Assembly: GCA_019096195.1 (NCBI GenBank)
Contig: JAGTXK010000055.1
Span: forward strand, 930,001-994,000
Reading direction: 5' to 3'
Length of the DNA stretch: 64,000 nt
DNA from: Boletus sp. NGJ
Taxonomy: Eukaryota; Basidiomycota; Agaricomycetes; Boletales; Boletaceae
Positions 1-11,700 of the stretch are shown one piece after another. The notes below the pieces were generated by a model. The model did no database searches and was not told where the DNA came from. It worked only from the letters and a program-made list of their open reading frames with translations. Made by a program: the position numbers and the translations under genes. Position 1 is the stretch's first letter. Each line of letters opens with the position of its first letter.

Positions 1-961
1 ACGCAGAGCACGCCGAAGTTTTCCCAGTGGATATCAAGCTAGACTACAAACCTCGACGTGTTGACTACAGAGCATTGCGAGACGGCAGAACGATCGAGCT
101 GATGAACTTTTTCCATTTTGATGGAGCGGAAATGACATTACGACATTTGACTCTGCACGGTGTGCGTTCGCTCTAAGTAAGGAGAACAAACGGCTAATGC
201 CCCACTAGATCACCGGATGGCCACGTTTCTTCGACACCCTAAATGACCTCTGGACTCCAGATGTAAAGGCTACGCAACTTGTCGATGTCATCTCCGGTGT
301 AGCTCCGATTCGGTCCGTGGTCAATGTCGGTTCGGGGGTCGCAGACCTCGTCCTGCTCCCGATTGCACAATACAAGAAGGATGGACGCGTAGTCCGCGGG
401 CTACAGAAAGGTACCAAGGCGTTCGTCCAGTCTACTGCCATGGAGGCTGTCAAACTTGGTGCTCGTCTGGCCACTGGTACGCAGGTAATTCTGGAGCAAG
501 CTGAGAATGTGTTGGGTGGTCAGTTCAAAGACCCCGTCACCACTGAGGCCCTTCAAATACCATACGAGAATGAGGGTGCAGAAGGCTCGGATGAAGACCT
601 GATTAGTCGTTACGCCGCTCAACCCGCTGGCTTCAAAGAAGGGGTACAATCTGCCTACCATAGTATGCAGAGAAATTTGCACTCTGCTGCTCAGACTATA
701 CTTGCGGTACCCATGGAAGTATACGAGAGATCTGGAAACGAGGTGAGTCGCAAAAGGCGGGTTCGCGATCGAGACTGGCATCAATCTAATCATCTTCACG
801 TGCAGGGAGCGGTCAGAGCTGTTGTACGCGCAGTTCCGATTGCCGTTTTGAAACCCATGATTGGTGCTTCTGAGGCAGTCAGCAAAACCCTTATGGGGCT
901 TCATAATACCCTAGATCCCAATATCCGACTCGAGAATGAAGCCAAGTACAAACACCGCTAA
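1..961 (+). CDS. ATG2: Autophagy-related protein 2 (ATG2), 3' end only
   Basis: This is the C-terminal end of ATG2, the bridge-like lipid transfer protein that joins ER to the growing autophagosome; the 5' part lies left of the window. By eye the exons are <1-161, 209-742 and 806-961, with introns 162-208 (donor GTGCGT) and 743-805. Family motifs seen in order are NFFHFDGAEMTLRHL, GWPRFFDTLNDLW, ATQLVDVISGVAPIR, NVGSGVADLVLLPI and TGTQVILEQAE, which form the conserved fungal ATG2 C-terminal block. The second intron is 63 nt, a multiple of three without a stop, so an unspliced message would stay in frame and add 21 residues. The gene converges on the RPA32-like gene, 201 bp away. Confidence 0.92.
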
Positions 962-1162
962 TTTACGTTTACTTGCAAGTCTGTACCATCTAGCATCAAT
1001 TCATCATTTGCATTAAACATTATCACAATGTGTCGAGTTGTTGGGGGTCATAGACTTAGTACTTTTGTTCGTCATCGCTGCGGTAAGATCAACAAGCTGG
1101 TGACATATCCAGATCTGATATCTGACATCAAGATTACAAAGGCAGATACACAAGTGAATCTC

Positions 1163-2300
1163 TCAGTGTCTCGGTGTGATGACTACATACCCATCATCAA
1201 GTGGGCTGGTAAGATAAGCCTCTGACAGTAGTGCCTGAAAAGCCACACTAAAGGTGATAGCTGCCTTTCAGTATCCTCAATGATAGGCAGTTGGAGAAAG
1301 ACCTACTTGAATTGAAGCCCTGTGGAACCACATGATGCCTGAATTGCTTGTGCCAATTCTACAATCAGAACCTGATGATTGCTGTGGTGGGACATATACT
1401 TCATGATAGCCCTTTCAAGTGGTTTGAGGGTAGCATATGGCCGATGCTTTTGGGGTGAAAAGGTATTGGGGAGGACTGCATGAGAAGCTGGAATGGTATC
1501 AGTGATGTGTTGGATACTGATATCATCTTGATAGGTTTGGCCATCATCTGAGTCCACAGGGGTGTAGATCTTCATGTCATCATCAGAAACGTCCTTGTCA
1601 GAGTCATATGGCTAGTCCGAGTATACTATCAGCAGCCTTTTGGCACTAAAATTTGACTAGCCCACCTGGATATGCTGCTGAGTGAGCATGTTACTATGAA
1701 TCACATTCAGAGTGTGATACAGGACATGGTGAAACCCATGGACTGGGCGAATAGAGCTGATTGTAAGTATAGTCATATTAAAGTTATCCTTTCTTGGAGT
1801 ACCCAAGACCTCAACATAGGTATGTTCCCTTCAGAAGTATGATGATTGTCGACATGTAAGAATGACATGATCATAAGACTTACAAGGCCCGATATTGATC
1901 TGTTTCTTCTTTCTCTACCACTTCAGACAAACCATGTCCTCGAGTTAGACTATCGAAATCTTTATACCCCTTAATTCGCCCAGTTCCATCCTCAAGTATG
2001 CAACGTGCGCTTGCAGCCTGTATCTCTACACTTGTTGCGTGAGCGACAAGTGTGACCTGTGCGTTACAAATCAATGATGATAGCGCGATTAGCTCTCAAA
2101 CCCCAAGTTGATGATGCACCCACATTACCAAACCCTCTCCCCTCAATTACCAGAGATTTATCCCCAAAGAAAGGTGAGGGCTCTGCTTGAAGCAGTTGGA
2201 AAATCGTGACAGGACGAAGAATTTTTTTCCAGGTATCCTTCTTGGGTGGAACCCAAGGAACAATGATAATAGGCTCATCATGTTGCTGATCAGACTCCAT
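1163..2300 (-). CDS. Divergent RPA32 (replication protein A subunit 2) paralogue
   Basis: This is a second RPA32-like gene in tandem behind canonical RPA2. Five exons can be joined in frame: 2300-2124, 2056-1884, 1828-1666, 1611-1307 and 1205-1163, giving about 286 residues. Visible parts are ILRPVTIFQLL (matching LRPMTIYQLI in RPA2), the OB-fold strands VTLVAHATSVEIQAA and CILEDGTGRIKGY, then TYVEVLGTPR and ISSIRPV, and a C-terminal winged helix starting LKPLERAIMKYM and ending PLDDGYVVITPRH. All four introns sit at the same homologous positions and phases (0, 2, 0, 2) as in RPA2, which shows a DNA-level duplication. The Gly/Ser/Tyr-rich N-terminus of RPA2 is replaced by an unrelated acidic, Trp-containing stretch, and an Asp/Ser-rich insert precedes the winged helix. 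No stop interrupts the join, so it looks functional. A recent pseudogene is less likely but not excluded. Confidence 0.75.
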
Positions 2301-2469
2301 GAATCGAATGTAGTTACAATGAGATGAGGATACTCAGGCTGCAGTTGACCAGTGTTATGTAATCATGGACTCTCAAGTTCTTCAATGCATTCAGTCAAAT
2401 CACAGACCAGCCGTAGCTATAACAGAATACCATACTACAGCATCAATCAGCCCAGCACGTATATCTCAC

Positions 2470-3594
2470 TTAACACAGCAGGAAGTGAGATTCATCAGCA
2501 GCAGAATACACAATCCCGTCTTCCGTCAGTTTGTCGAGAGCATCACTGAATAGCGGGTTAAGCGTGGGTGATAATGGAGCATGACCGCATACCTTATTGT
2601 CACAGCATTCCCTCCCACCGCGCGGGCGATAGCGCTGACATGAATGCCTTCTGCATTACTCGGTTGAGCTTGCATAAAGGCAATTATAGAGCGAGGCAAA
2701 TTTGGCAGGTGTGAATACCGGTCGCTAGAGACTGCCAGTTGAGCTGAATATGCGGTGCTTGAACCAACCCCGTTCTGCCGCGGTGTTACTTCTTGAAGAT
2801 TTTGACCAGGTCTTGGTGGCTGTGGCAAGTTAAAGTTGAGCTGATCCCGGCAAGTATCAGACTTACTGGACCACGCTCCCATATCATGGTGACAGTCATA
2901 GCTTCTAGAAGGTGAAAGTAAATCTCGGCAGGTGAATCAATCGGGCGTATAAGATTGGTGTTGATGTATTTTTTGTTCCCGAACGTCTTCAGACTCCCCA
3001 GAACCCGTACATATGCTCCCTCGCTACAAGAGTCAACAGCTAGTCTGAAAGGCGACAAGCAAGTTAACTCACGCAATGCCATTCTTCTCTGACTCATCCT
3101 CCATAGAGGAGTCGGTCCAATGACGAGCTTCGATTCGACCTGAACCATCATCGAGCAGATATTGACTATTCGTTGCCTGTGCCTGTACTGAAGCAATATA
3201 TGCGACAACGGTGACCTGCACGGTTGAATTGATAAGTTGTACATCCAAGTATCGTGATTCTTTACTTGTCCAATTTCTTGGTCGTCGAGGACCCAGTCAG
3301 CGTCTGTGTGTGCTTGATTGGCTTGAATGAGTTGGTAGATCGTCATAGGGCGTAGTGAATGCGCAGTTTCACTTTTCTGAATGCCAAGGTAGATGAAAAT
3401 GAGCCATGAGGACGAGAAGGGCTAACATACACGAGCGAAACCTCCGGGGCTACCAGCTGCGCTGCCATACGGTGAACCCGTTGTCATGTAGCCACCGCCT
3501 GCTGTTCCACCGTAGTAGTTATTGTCGTTGACTGTGAGATTTAAATGAGTGCCAAATCGAATCTCGGTTTCTGCGCCGACCTACATTGGCTCAT
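2470..3594 (-). CDS. RPA2: Replication protein A 32 kDa subunit (RPA2/Rfa2)
   Basis: This is the middle subunit of the nuclear single-strand DNA-binding complex RPA, used in replication, repair and recombination. The start exon is only 10 nt (3594-3585); a 53-nt intron then joins it to a Gly/Tyr-rich N-terminus containing NDNNYYGGTAGGGY, the region that is phosphorylated in the family. The OB fold follows (LRPMTIYQLIQANQA, WVLDDQEIGQ, VTVVAYIASVQAQ, YLLDDGSGRIEARHW, YVRVLGSL), then a linker and the C-terminal winged helix (LPRSIIAFMQAQ, ALDKLTEDGIVYSA). Seven exons give about 270 residues, normal for the family. It lies 180 bp downstream of NAA25 on the same strand and 169 bp upstream of its paralogue. 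MluI boxes lie 50-64 bp upstream of the ATG. Confidence 0.93.
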
Positions 3595-3643
3595 TGCGGT
3601 GTAGGACGATGTGTGATTTATTCAAGTCGCTCGACCTCGCGCG

Positions 3644-3685
3644 ACGCGTTAAGACGCGACACGTCACGGCATTACGTCACGTCAC
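3644..3685 (-). promoter_or_regulatory. MluI cell-cycle boxes and ACGTCAC repeats upstream of RPA2
   Basis: A perfect ACGCGT lies at 3644-3649 and a second ACGCG core at 3654-3658, about 50-64 bp upstream of the RPA2 ATG. Three copies of ACGTCAC follow at 3661-3667, 3674-3680 and 3679-3685. ACGCGT is the site of MBF, which drives G1/S transcription of replication genes, including RPA subunits, in yeasts. The ACGTCA cores resemble ATF/CREB sites. The assignment to RPA2 rests on position; the sites lie between the 3' end of NAA25 and the RPA2 start. Confidence 0.6.
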
Positions 3686-3773
3686 GCAAGAGGAGACTGC
3701 GGTTATGCGTTGCGTATACAGGAATGAGTGGGGCTATCGATAATGTATGCAGTGATATATATACTAAGGGGCC

Positions 3774-6700
3774 TTATGATTGCCCATGTGCAGCGTTGAG
3801 TTTCGCCATTCCCTTCCCAACCCCTTCGAGTACCTTCTTCCGTGATTCAGTCACGCTCTTGGCAATATTCAAAACGAAGTCATGGGTGATCTGAAGTCCG
3901 GTAGAGATTGTTGTTAAAATCCAGAATAGCTCTCGAAGAAAAGAAGGATGAACCTGATCAATGGTCGCAGCTGTACAGGCTTGCACAAATGCTCGGCGAT
4001 GCTCCGAGGAACCCTCGACCTCTCCAATTTTGACCAACGCTGCTGACATTTCTTTCAATACACAACTAGCTTTCGACCGAGCCTCCTTGAACTGTGAGAC
4101 AAGCTGCCCATGTATCCATCCATCAGCAGGCACAATCAATGGATTTTTGGTGCTACAACTGACGTTACCAAGTTTGTGAATTTTGACCACGGCGGGAGAT
4201 TTGAAGCGCATCGTCTCGATTGTGAAGAGGATGAACGCCTAGAAGAAATACATTACCCGGAGATACAAGGTCGGAGGCTAAGCAATTAATTACCTCCTGC
4301 GTGATTGTGGCAACATGCAACAACTCCGATGGTACGCATTTCGACTCTAGTAAATGCCTGAAACGAGAGAGCATGGTGTCGAAAAATACAGTGAGTATGC
4401 TAGGCGCTTCCTTGATAGGAGGTGCCTCTTCATCCTTCTTGGGGTGAGCATTTGCGTCACCATTGTGAGCTTGGAGGTCAACGCCACGTAATGGGAACCC
4501 GGTCTTCAGTTCTGTTTGTCTGGAAGCCTCCGCCAATACTACCGCCGGAGGAGGGCGAACATAGTTGTGATGAGGCTCAAGCCAGTCACCAAGGGCAGTG
4601 GCCCAATCGAGCAGTTGGGCCTCTTCGGATGTCAACTAAAGGTAACATTAACCATGCATGAAGACTTGAGCTAAGGCGCTATTACCTCCGCGGTTTCTTC
4701 TGCTTTCCTCAAAGCGAGTCGCTCTGGGAGGGGTAGCTGTACCTCGGGATCTGCGCTCTTCTTCGGCCGATCACCTACGAGCAATTTCTCTTCAACAATA
4801 TCATCCAAGTCACTAGCGTGCTGGAATGCACGGATATAGATTTTCAAGAAGCACCACAACCACCCTTGCTGAAAAAATGTTACTTGAATATTTAGGCATA
4901 CAACTATTGTGATACTCACGCCAGTTGATGTCCCAAACAGCAAACTCTGGTCATTAAAGGTTGGCTTACAATGAGGTTGATAGTTGGGAATGATGACGAA
5001 ATCGCGATTGTCGTGATGAGCTATTTATTTTGCCAATTTTGTCAGAATCAGCCATGAAAAAATCGAAGGAACGCACCGCGGTCAAACATGAATTTGAGCT
5101 CGATGAGTTCCATATCTATGATATCTGTGTTCAATGGTTCGTGCGTGAGCCGCATGCGGACATGTTCCAACTTAACGACGTCCCTCTGGAGGGAGTTCTC
5201 CAGTCTGTCCTCGAAATCGATGAAATCCGGAATTTGAGTGTACTTCTCTGCAGTGAACGAACGAACAATAAAGTCCGAGGTCTAGACTAACTTTGGACAA
5301 GAGAATCTCGGCGTGACAGGAAGACGAACCTCTTGAGAGCTTGCCAGGTATATCTGACTAGACTCTAAGCATTCCGAAGGGTATGTTAAGTCCCCAGTGG
5401 CAGCAAGCGAAAACGACAAAGTGCGAGTAAGAATAAGATGGGACAAAGTGTCGTTCTGAACTTGCTTGATATTCATTTGGCGGTAATGCTCCAAGGCAAG
5501 TGATGATGCACCTTACTCAAAGAGTTAGTAACTCAACGATCATAAACCAAACGTACGCACCCAAAATGCGATATATCCGAACAAGCATTATGCGCATTTG
5601 AAATGACATACGACTCTTGATCAACCCATATTCTAAGATTGTGGCTGCCTGGTAGAGAGCCTCTTGCGAATGGTCGAGTACCCAGACCATCACAAGAGCA
5701 TTCGCAGCCAGAAGAACCAGGTCGTCAGCAGGCTGTAGCTCGGTTATTGGGAGATCTCTGCCAAGTGCGAGGCCTTCCAGGTATTCTTTGAGGTACTTCA
5801 ACCCGCGAGCAGTCTCAGACTCGACCGTGATTTCCGAATCCAGGAGCATGTAGCGCTCGAGCTTCCGTACGTTAATCAGTCGTTGAAGGTCAGCCACGGA
5901 CGCCTGAGATGGGGCTGCGAATTGAAAAAAGAACTCATCACCGCGTAATTGCGGATGGTGCTTACGAAGGATGGTTGGTGGTGTGCGAAGAATGCTTTCC
6001 ACCGATCAAGCGACGTAGTCTCCAAATCAAGGAAGCTGATCAAATCCTCGAAGCAACATGGTTTGTCACCAAACTCAGTGAAGTAGTTCTCCATCATGCC
6101 GACAACCACACTGTCATCTGTGGTCTTAAGTTTTAGCATCTGCAACGTCGGCAAAGTCCTCAAGAACTAACCAGACAAGCCAGACTTTGCCGGCGCGATG
6201 GTCTAATTCAAGCAGAGCTAGAGGAGCGGCCCGGTTCTTTGTACCATCCTTCTCCGCAACCTCTGCGAGGAATGCGCGAGCCTTGGAAACATTCTCCAGA
6301 CATTGATTTTTGCTCTCTTCGGTGATTTCTCCTTCTCGCTGAGACGAGACTGGAGCAAAAGTCGAATCGAGAACGGACAAAAATTCTAGCCAGTTACGAT
6401 CTCTAAATAAATGATCAGCTCTGGAGAGCGACAAAAACCGATGACAAGCATGGGGTTAGACAGACCCATTTGAGATTTTTTGTTGTGCGCGCTCTCCTTC
6501 CTCCCTGAAAAGACCTCTACCTCGCCAGATCTCCCGACGTGTCTGATCACATGCGAGACTAGTTGAACAGATCGTCTTCCCAACTTCACTTTCTAGCAGT
6601 GTGTTCGCTTCGTCGTACAACTCCAACTCCTTCAGGATACTGATGTGCATGTGAAAGCGATCCGCAGTTACGTAGGATGGGGACGGCGACGAGGTGACCA

Positions 6701-7507
6701 GCCTGTGAGCAAGCTTATAGAGCAGGGTCCTCATGGTTGGAGTTGTTGTCGGATCACTGGCCTGGGAAGGGATGATGTGAGCTCGTGACTGTTTGCACGG
6801 ACGAGACGGACCTGGAGGATCGCTCCCATCACACTCCAATACAAGTATCGGTCTTCCTGGAATTGCCTGTGCATTCTTGTAGAAACCTATGATGACGGTC
6901 ACGATAGATGTCAAGCCAATATGGGCAAGCGCGGGAGAGATATACCTGTTGTGCAGACTTCCAATTTGCGGTGCGTACGTGTGCAAAGAACGTCTGAGCG
7001 CCGTATTCTTCGTTCAGAGGTTGTTGCTTGTAGGCGTCCTCAAACATGCTGACCATGTCGGTAACTAACAATAGTGATGTAGGTCGCTGAAAGCGGCAAA
7101 GGGTGAGGACGTACTGCGTCCAAGACCCTTTAGGACGTGCATCATGGCAGAAATGGTGGCGTCGTCCAGGGATTTGACGGCGAGTACCTCATCGCATAAT
7201 GCGAGAGATTCTTCTACTTTTTGGGAGCGGACGAGTGCAAGGGCCTTGAGAGACTATTTATTCAGACAGATAAGCTGAACGCTGTCGGGATGTGGCACCG
7301 AAACGTGCCTTGACTAGTAGGTTGCTGGGATACTTTTTGAGCAACTTGTTACAAGAAACGATTGCCGATTTGTTCGAGCCGGTGTCAAGAGCCTCTGCGG
7401 TCGAGGTAGTTGACTAGTTAGCATTACAGTTGAGCAAAGGATGGCCGAGGTTGGGACCAACCATAGATGGGACGAATCTGGCGTTCGAGGGTGACTGCGG
7501 CAGACAT
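3774..7507 (-). CDS. NAA25: NatB N-acetyltransferase auxiliary subunit (NAA25/Mdm20)
   Basis: This is the ribosome-anchoring, TPR-like subunit of NatB, which with Naa20 acetylates Met-Asp/Glu/Asn N-termini in the cytosol. The start is MSAAVTLERQIRPIYG at 7507, followed by the helical repeats ALDTGSNKSAIVSCNKLLKK, LVKALKALALVRSQKVEESL, SMFEDAYKQQPLNEEYGAQ and RTANWKSAQQ. The mid-region has RNWLEFLSVLDSTF and NRAAPLALLELDHR. The family signature HYRQMNIKQVQNDTLSHL lies near 5480, and the C-terminal half has YTQIPDFIDFEDRLENSLQR and FVIIPNYQP. The protein ends TESRKKVLEGVGKGMAKLNA, for roughly 950-1000 residues. Many short introns split it. An acidic/Pro stretch near 4400-4750 is less conserved. 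Internal exon joins were made by eye only where both sides matched the family. Confidence 0.9.
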
Positions 7508-8224
7508 ATTGGTGTGGAAGACAAACGGTTGTTTGTACGCGAACGTTGAAGGAAGGGCAGAGGACTCGAGCTGGGGATGGAGCTGTGTCTGCGAAACGAC
7601 GGGGAACACACGAATTTTAACAACAGAGCCGACGTTCCGTTAGCATACGGCATTTTTCGGCGGTAATTGAGGGATGTGTCTTTTTGGACTGCACCACGAC
7701 ACGAAATGTCGCATCAAGTGTTACTTTCACGGTTGGCCACCAGTTGTCACTACAAAGTTTGATTCAACTCGCTGACTCTGTGATAGTGGAATAGACCCTC
7801 TGCTGGGTGTGTTTACGGGGTGCTTTGCTTACTACCTCTACGAGACGAATCCGCGCACCGCGCTGCCCCACGACCAACGACTGGGTGCTCTTCTCCAGTG
7901 GAAGTGGGCCAAGCGACAACGTACCTAATTAAGAAGGAGGGCTGTTGGTCCGTGCGCAGAGGGGAGAGCCATAAAAGCGAGGGGCAGACAAGCTGAAATT
8001 TTCATACTTACCTTGATGGCGTATGCCCTTTCATGTCACCGGGTGTGCGGGCGGTGGGGACCTTCCATAGCACGGCGACCTTGTCCACACAGAGGGTAAC
8101 CGCGGCTTGTATGCGCTTCGGCTCATGCACTGTCTCAATATTTTCCAGTCCTGCCATGGCCACTCTGGCTGGGCAGGCCGTCTTTTTTTCGCACTTTCCT
8201 CTTCCTAACCCTAACCCTACTACA
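7508..8224. other. Intergenic gap between NAA25 and PSMG3
   Basis: There is no supportable gene here. Both neighbours are on the minus strand, so the left part is the NAA25 promoter and the right part is the PSMG3 3' flank. Short open frames have no family resemblance and no plausible splice partners. The only structured element is the telomere-like motif at 8204-8219. Confidence 0.6.
8204..8219. repeat. Telomere-like CCTAACCCTAACCCTA motif
   Basis: Sixteen bases form 2.7 perfect copies of CCCTAA/TTAGGG, starting 6 bp beyond the PSMG3 stop codon. TTAGGG is the usual telomere repeat of filamentous fungi. Here the copy is interstitial and too short for a telomere scar to be certain; it could be a chance telobox or a 3'-end element. 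Confidence 0.5.
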
Positions 8225-8681
8225 TTACTTCAACATTGTCTGCAGAGCTTCCATCACCCCATAAAAGTTTTGCTGCTCCTCCTCTGATCTCCAAAGTGCA
8301 ATCCCAACGACAACACTGCGAGGTTCACCTCCAGTGGCCAGCCAGACTAGAGTTGCAATCTGTGCGGCATAAAGCGAGTAGAGTGTTTGCATGTGCACTG
8401 ACGGTGCACTCCCAAAGATTGGTGTGAGTTGTATGGCCGGAGAGGGGGAAGGCAAATGTCCTCGTGGACCGGGGGCATGCAAATCTGTTGTCGATGGAAT
8501 GGACGCTTGGATCTGAACACCCTTTAGCAGCAGACCCTTGAGAGGAAGAAGACGAGTGTACCAAATTCCCTACTTTGCCCATCTGGGTGACGAGCACAAG
8601 GATCCGATCAGCAAATGGCTGAACAATAAGTTCAGTGCGTAGACCATGTACAACTACAGATGTTTGGAGAAACTTGGACAT
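8225..8681 (-). CDS. PSMG3: Proteasome assembly chaperone 3 (PSMG3/Poc3-like)
   Basis: This is a small cytosolic chaperone that, with its PSMG4-type partner, helps build the 20S proteasome alpha ring. Two exons, 8681-8562 and 8512-8225, are joined across a 49-nt intron and encode 135 residues, close to the family length. The N-terminal part reads MSKFLQTSVVVHGLRTELIV and RILVLVTQMGKVGNL, matching the family's ILVVVTQFGKMGTL strand. The C-terminal part is AQIATLVWLATGGEPRSVVV, then GIALWRSEEEQQNFYGVMEA. The start ATG at 8681 leaves 84 bp to the MED16 start, so the two genes share a promoter. Sequence identity across the family is low, so the call rests on motif order and length. Confidence 0.8.
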
Positions 8682-8765
8682 GGCGTCGGTAGTGCTTAGC
8701 AGTCTCGCTCGTCGCGTTGATCGCACCTTGATCACGTGTCCCTATTACTGTCCACGACGCGCTTG
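8682..8765. promoter_or_regulatory. Shared divergent promoter of PSMG3 and MED16, with a CACGTG box
   Basis: Only 84 bp separate the two start codons. A perfect E-box CACGTG lies at 8733-8738. Such sites bind bHLH factors of the Cbf1 type in fungi. No TATA box is obvious. Shared regulation is inferred from the spacing. Confidence 0.5.
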
Positions 8766-11700
8766 ATGGCAGAGCCGACGCGAATGTCGACTTTGGAACC
8801 CAAAAGTTCTCCTGCCAAAGGAAAGACCAATGACAATGGGAGATGGCGAGCAAATTGGTGGGACTTGCATCCTCTCGTGGAGGACGTTCGCAGGTATGTC
8901 CGTGTTTTCCCCGAACACATATCCCTATCACCCTGACCCACTCGCATCCTAGGCCCGTTGCTTGGTCTAGCTCCTCTACGATATTCACCGCCCATCCAAT
9001 ACAGCCCATCATCATCGCCCATCTCTTCCAATCTTCAAAGCAATTTTTGGTGGTTTCCCCAGACCCAATTCTCCGCTCCCCCGCTTCTTACGGGCCACCG
9101 ACTCTCATCAGTGTATCCCCAAACGACCAATGGTTATTCGCATTTTTCCCTAGTCACGAATCTGACGGTATCGCTTGCCTTTGGAATCGTGGATCTCGTG
9201 TGGACGCTTGGATAGTCAAGGAGTGCTGGCCATTCAACCGCGGCGCTGGCGTCATCACATGTGTTTGGGCGGGCACTGAACGCGAGGTGTGTCCTCTCAG
9301 GTTTCGAGTCCACACACGCGCTCTCATTCATACGGAATAGTGGTCAACCTCTCCAGATGGTTCATCGTTTCGTCTTCCACCCTGGGGCCCACTTATACCA
9401 GTGTCGAATCCAACTCTCCTGCTTGTGACCCAGGCACACCAGCTTCATGTTTGCTACCTCCGCACCTATGTCCCGTCTCTTAAAATGTTGCTCTGCTCCT
9501 TAACTCAGCCTTATTTCACTTCCGAGGGTCAGCCACTCGGTGCGACACACGATACCCCCGCTGGTCCCAAGACCTCGAGATTATGCATCTTTGCCGCTAT
9601 CGGATTTATTTACGGCGGTAAAACTTTTTCTTCTATTTTCCTTTCATCCCGTCTCACCCTGCGGTTGTATCAGAGTCCTCCATTCTCGTCGCTATGAGGT
9701 CTAGGAGGTATCCCACCTCTGACAGCTTGAAACCGGCCGCATATAACGATCTCGACCTTGGTATTTCATTAGATATTCCACAATCGCAGGATCCATCTCC
9801 AGAGGATCAACTTCCACCACTAGACTGGGGCGCATTGGCGGAAGAACAGACAATCGAGCTGTGTGAAGTTAAGCTCCGTTTCGATGGATTGCATCTAAGT
9901 ATGATCTCGATCACTGTCGTGTGCGAACTACTCAAGCCTGGATTTCGAAACGCTAGGTCTCATCAGTCAACCACTGTCTCCTCTTCATCTCCCCCTTCCT
10001 CACATGAGCAGCCTCACGTTCGTCTGCTCTCCACCTCCCCAACCCGATCCCTCAGCTTCACCGAGAACCTCACCTAAGAGGGATAAGCAACCTATACGTC
10101 CGGCGGACCCCCCATCAGCATTCCTGGTGGCATCTTTCTTGGACTTTGAAGAATGTAGGGCTCCCCATTTTCATCTGCGCTTGGTCCGCTGACATGAGCT
10201 ATAAACCTCATTTCTGCCAAGTAGACACCACAATCCCTAAATCAGCTGTTGTAACGTACACTCTCGCACGCGCGCCTTCAGCCATGCCGGTTAAGGCAGG
10301 TTGGGTAATATTCATCATAGTATCTCGTTTGTAAATTCTAACACACTTAACCAGACTATCCACCAGGTCGGGGAGCGCTCATTTCCTCCCCGTATTTTGA
10401 CGCTCTCGTGTCCGGCATGGGTCTCATCTAATCCCCGGAAGAGGGGTCTGATAGTCATGTTGGCGGATGCAGGTGGTCCTTTGTCCCGACGAAGCCAGAA
10501 AACGAGGCAAGTAGTGGTTGGTAATATTGTTTTTCTGCGAGTGTGCGTTGTGGTGATGTATAAATATTCAATCACTGATGTATTAGAATCATTTTTGCAG
10601 ACCTGACCTTACTGACGACCCTGAATGGGAACAGTTGCCAATCATGGCACCAATAAGTAGGGCAGGCATGGATTGTAAGTCCATCCATATCAGCAAGTAC
10701 TCTGCACATTCGAATCCGTGTGTTCCAGGGCCGGTGAATATGGTAGTGTCAAGAAATCAAGTGCTTTTGTGTGCAATGGCGTTGTGTAGAATGTCAATCA
10801 ATACTCTACCCAGGCAACTCACGAAAACATCAGCATCAGGGGGTACATACATTCCGCATTTCCGTGACATTTCTCAACCTCATAACTCTTAGACTCTGTT
10901 CCGAGACACATCTCACCTCTTTCCGCCGCACTTGTTACTTCTCTCCAATCGCGCAGATCGATAGCGGACATTGTTCACGTTCTTGCTACACCTGCTGTGC
11001 CGTTGGATACCGTTGTGGATACCCTGAAGGGGACATGGTTAGCGTTTGAGGTAAATGTACGTGCTGGAATAGTTGGCGCGTTTAATATTGCGGATGCTCT
11101 GGGAGCCACTGTCGAACTTTATAGGTCAGTTGATTTCCATTTTCCTTGACCGTTTGTCACACCACTTCTCAGAACAAGAGCACGACTTCTCGTGGACGAC
11201 GATGAAAAAGACTTGTTGTCGTCGCTTTGGAAGAATGCCCACGACATGTGTTCTGTAGCAGCCTGCCTTACTGCATTTGAGGACTGCAAGGAGCCTGAGG
11301 GATACGATTTGGGTAGAATGATATTTTCCTCTTGATAGAAACGATTTCCCTAACCTTTTCTGACCAGAGGCTATCTGGCAGCTCGTTAGTCTGTCAATGT
11401 GGGCAGTCGGCTTTCTAGAGAAGCTCGTGCAGGAATGCCTCTCTGCCGCTGACTTGGCCGACCTAACTCCAAATACGAACGAGTTTCAACCAAAACTCGA
11501 GCCTGTTGATGACGCAAATGTTCTCGCCCTGGACGGTATGTTCCTCTGTATCCTGCACTCGTATGGAGCGACTCACCCACTCCAGAAAGCAAGCGGGCTC
11601 CTCTCTCCTCGCCCTTTGATTCACCTATCTTGCTCCACCTCACTCATCCATTCGTCCTAACGAACCTAATCGGGGTGATCATGCATGTGAATCGGTTCTA

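Noticed and set aside
401-904. 167-codon minus-strand open frame
   Set aside because: It lies opposite the ATG2 coding exons and has no family resemblance; it is an antisense shadow.
8033-8287. 84-codon plus-strand open frame before PSMG3
   Set aside because: It lies in intergenic sequence and the PSMG3 3' end, has no homologue that I recognise, and crosses the telomere-like repeat.
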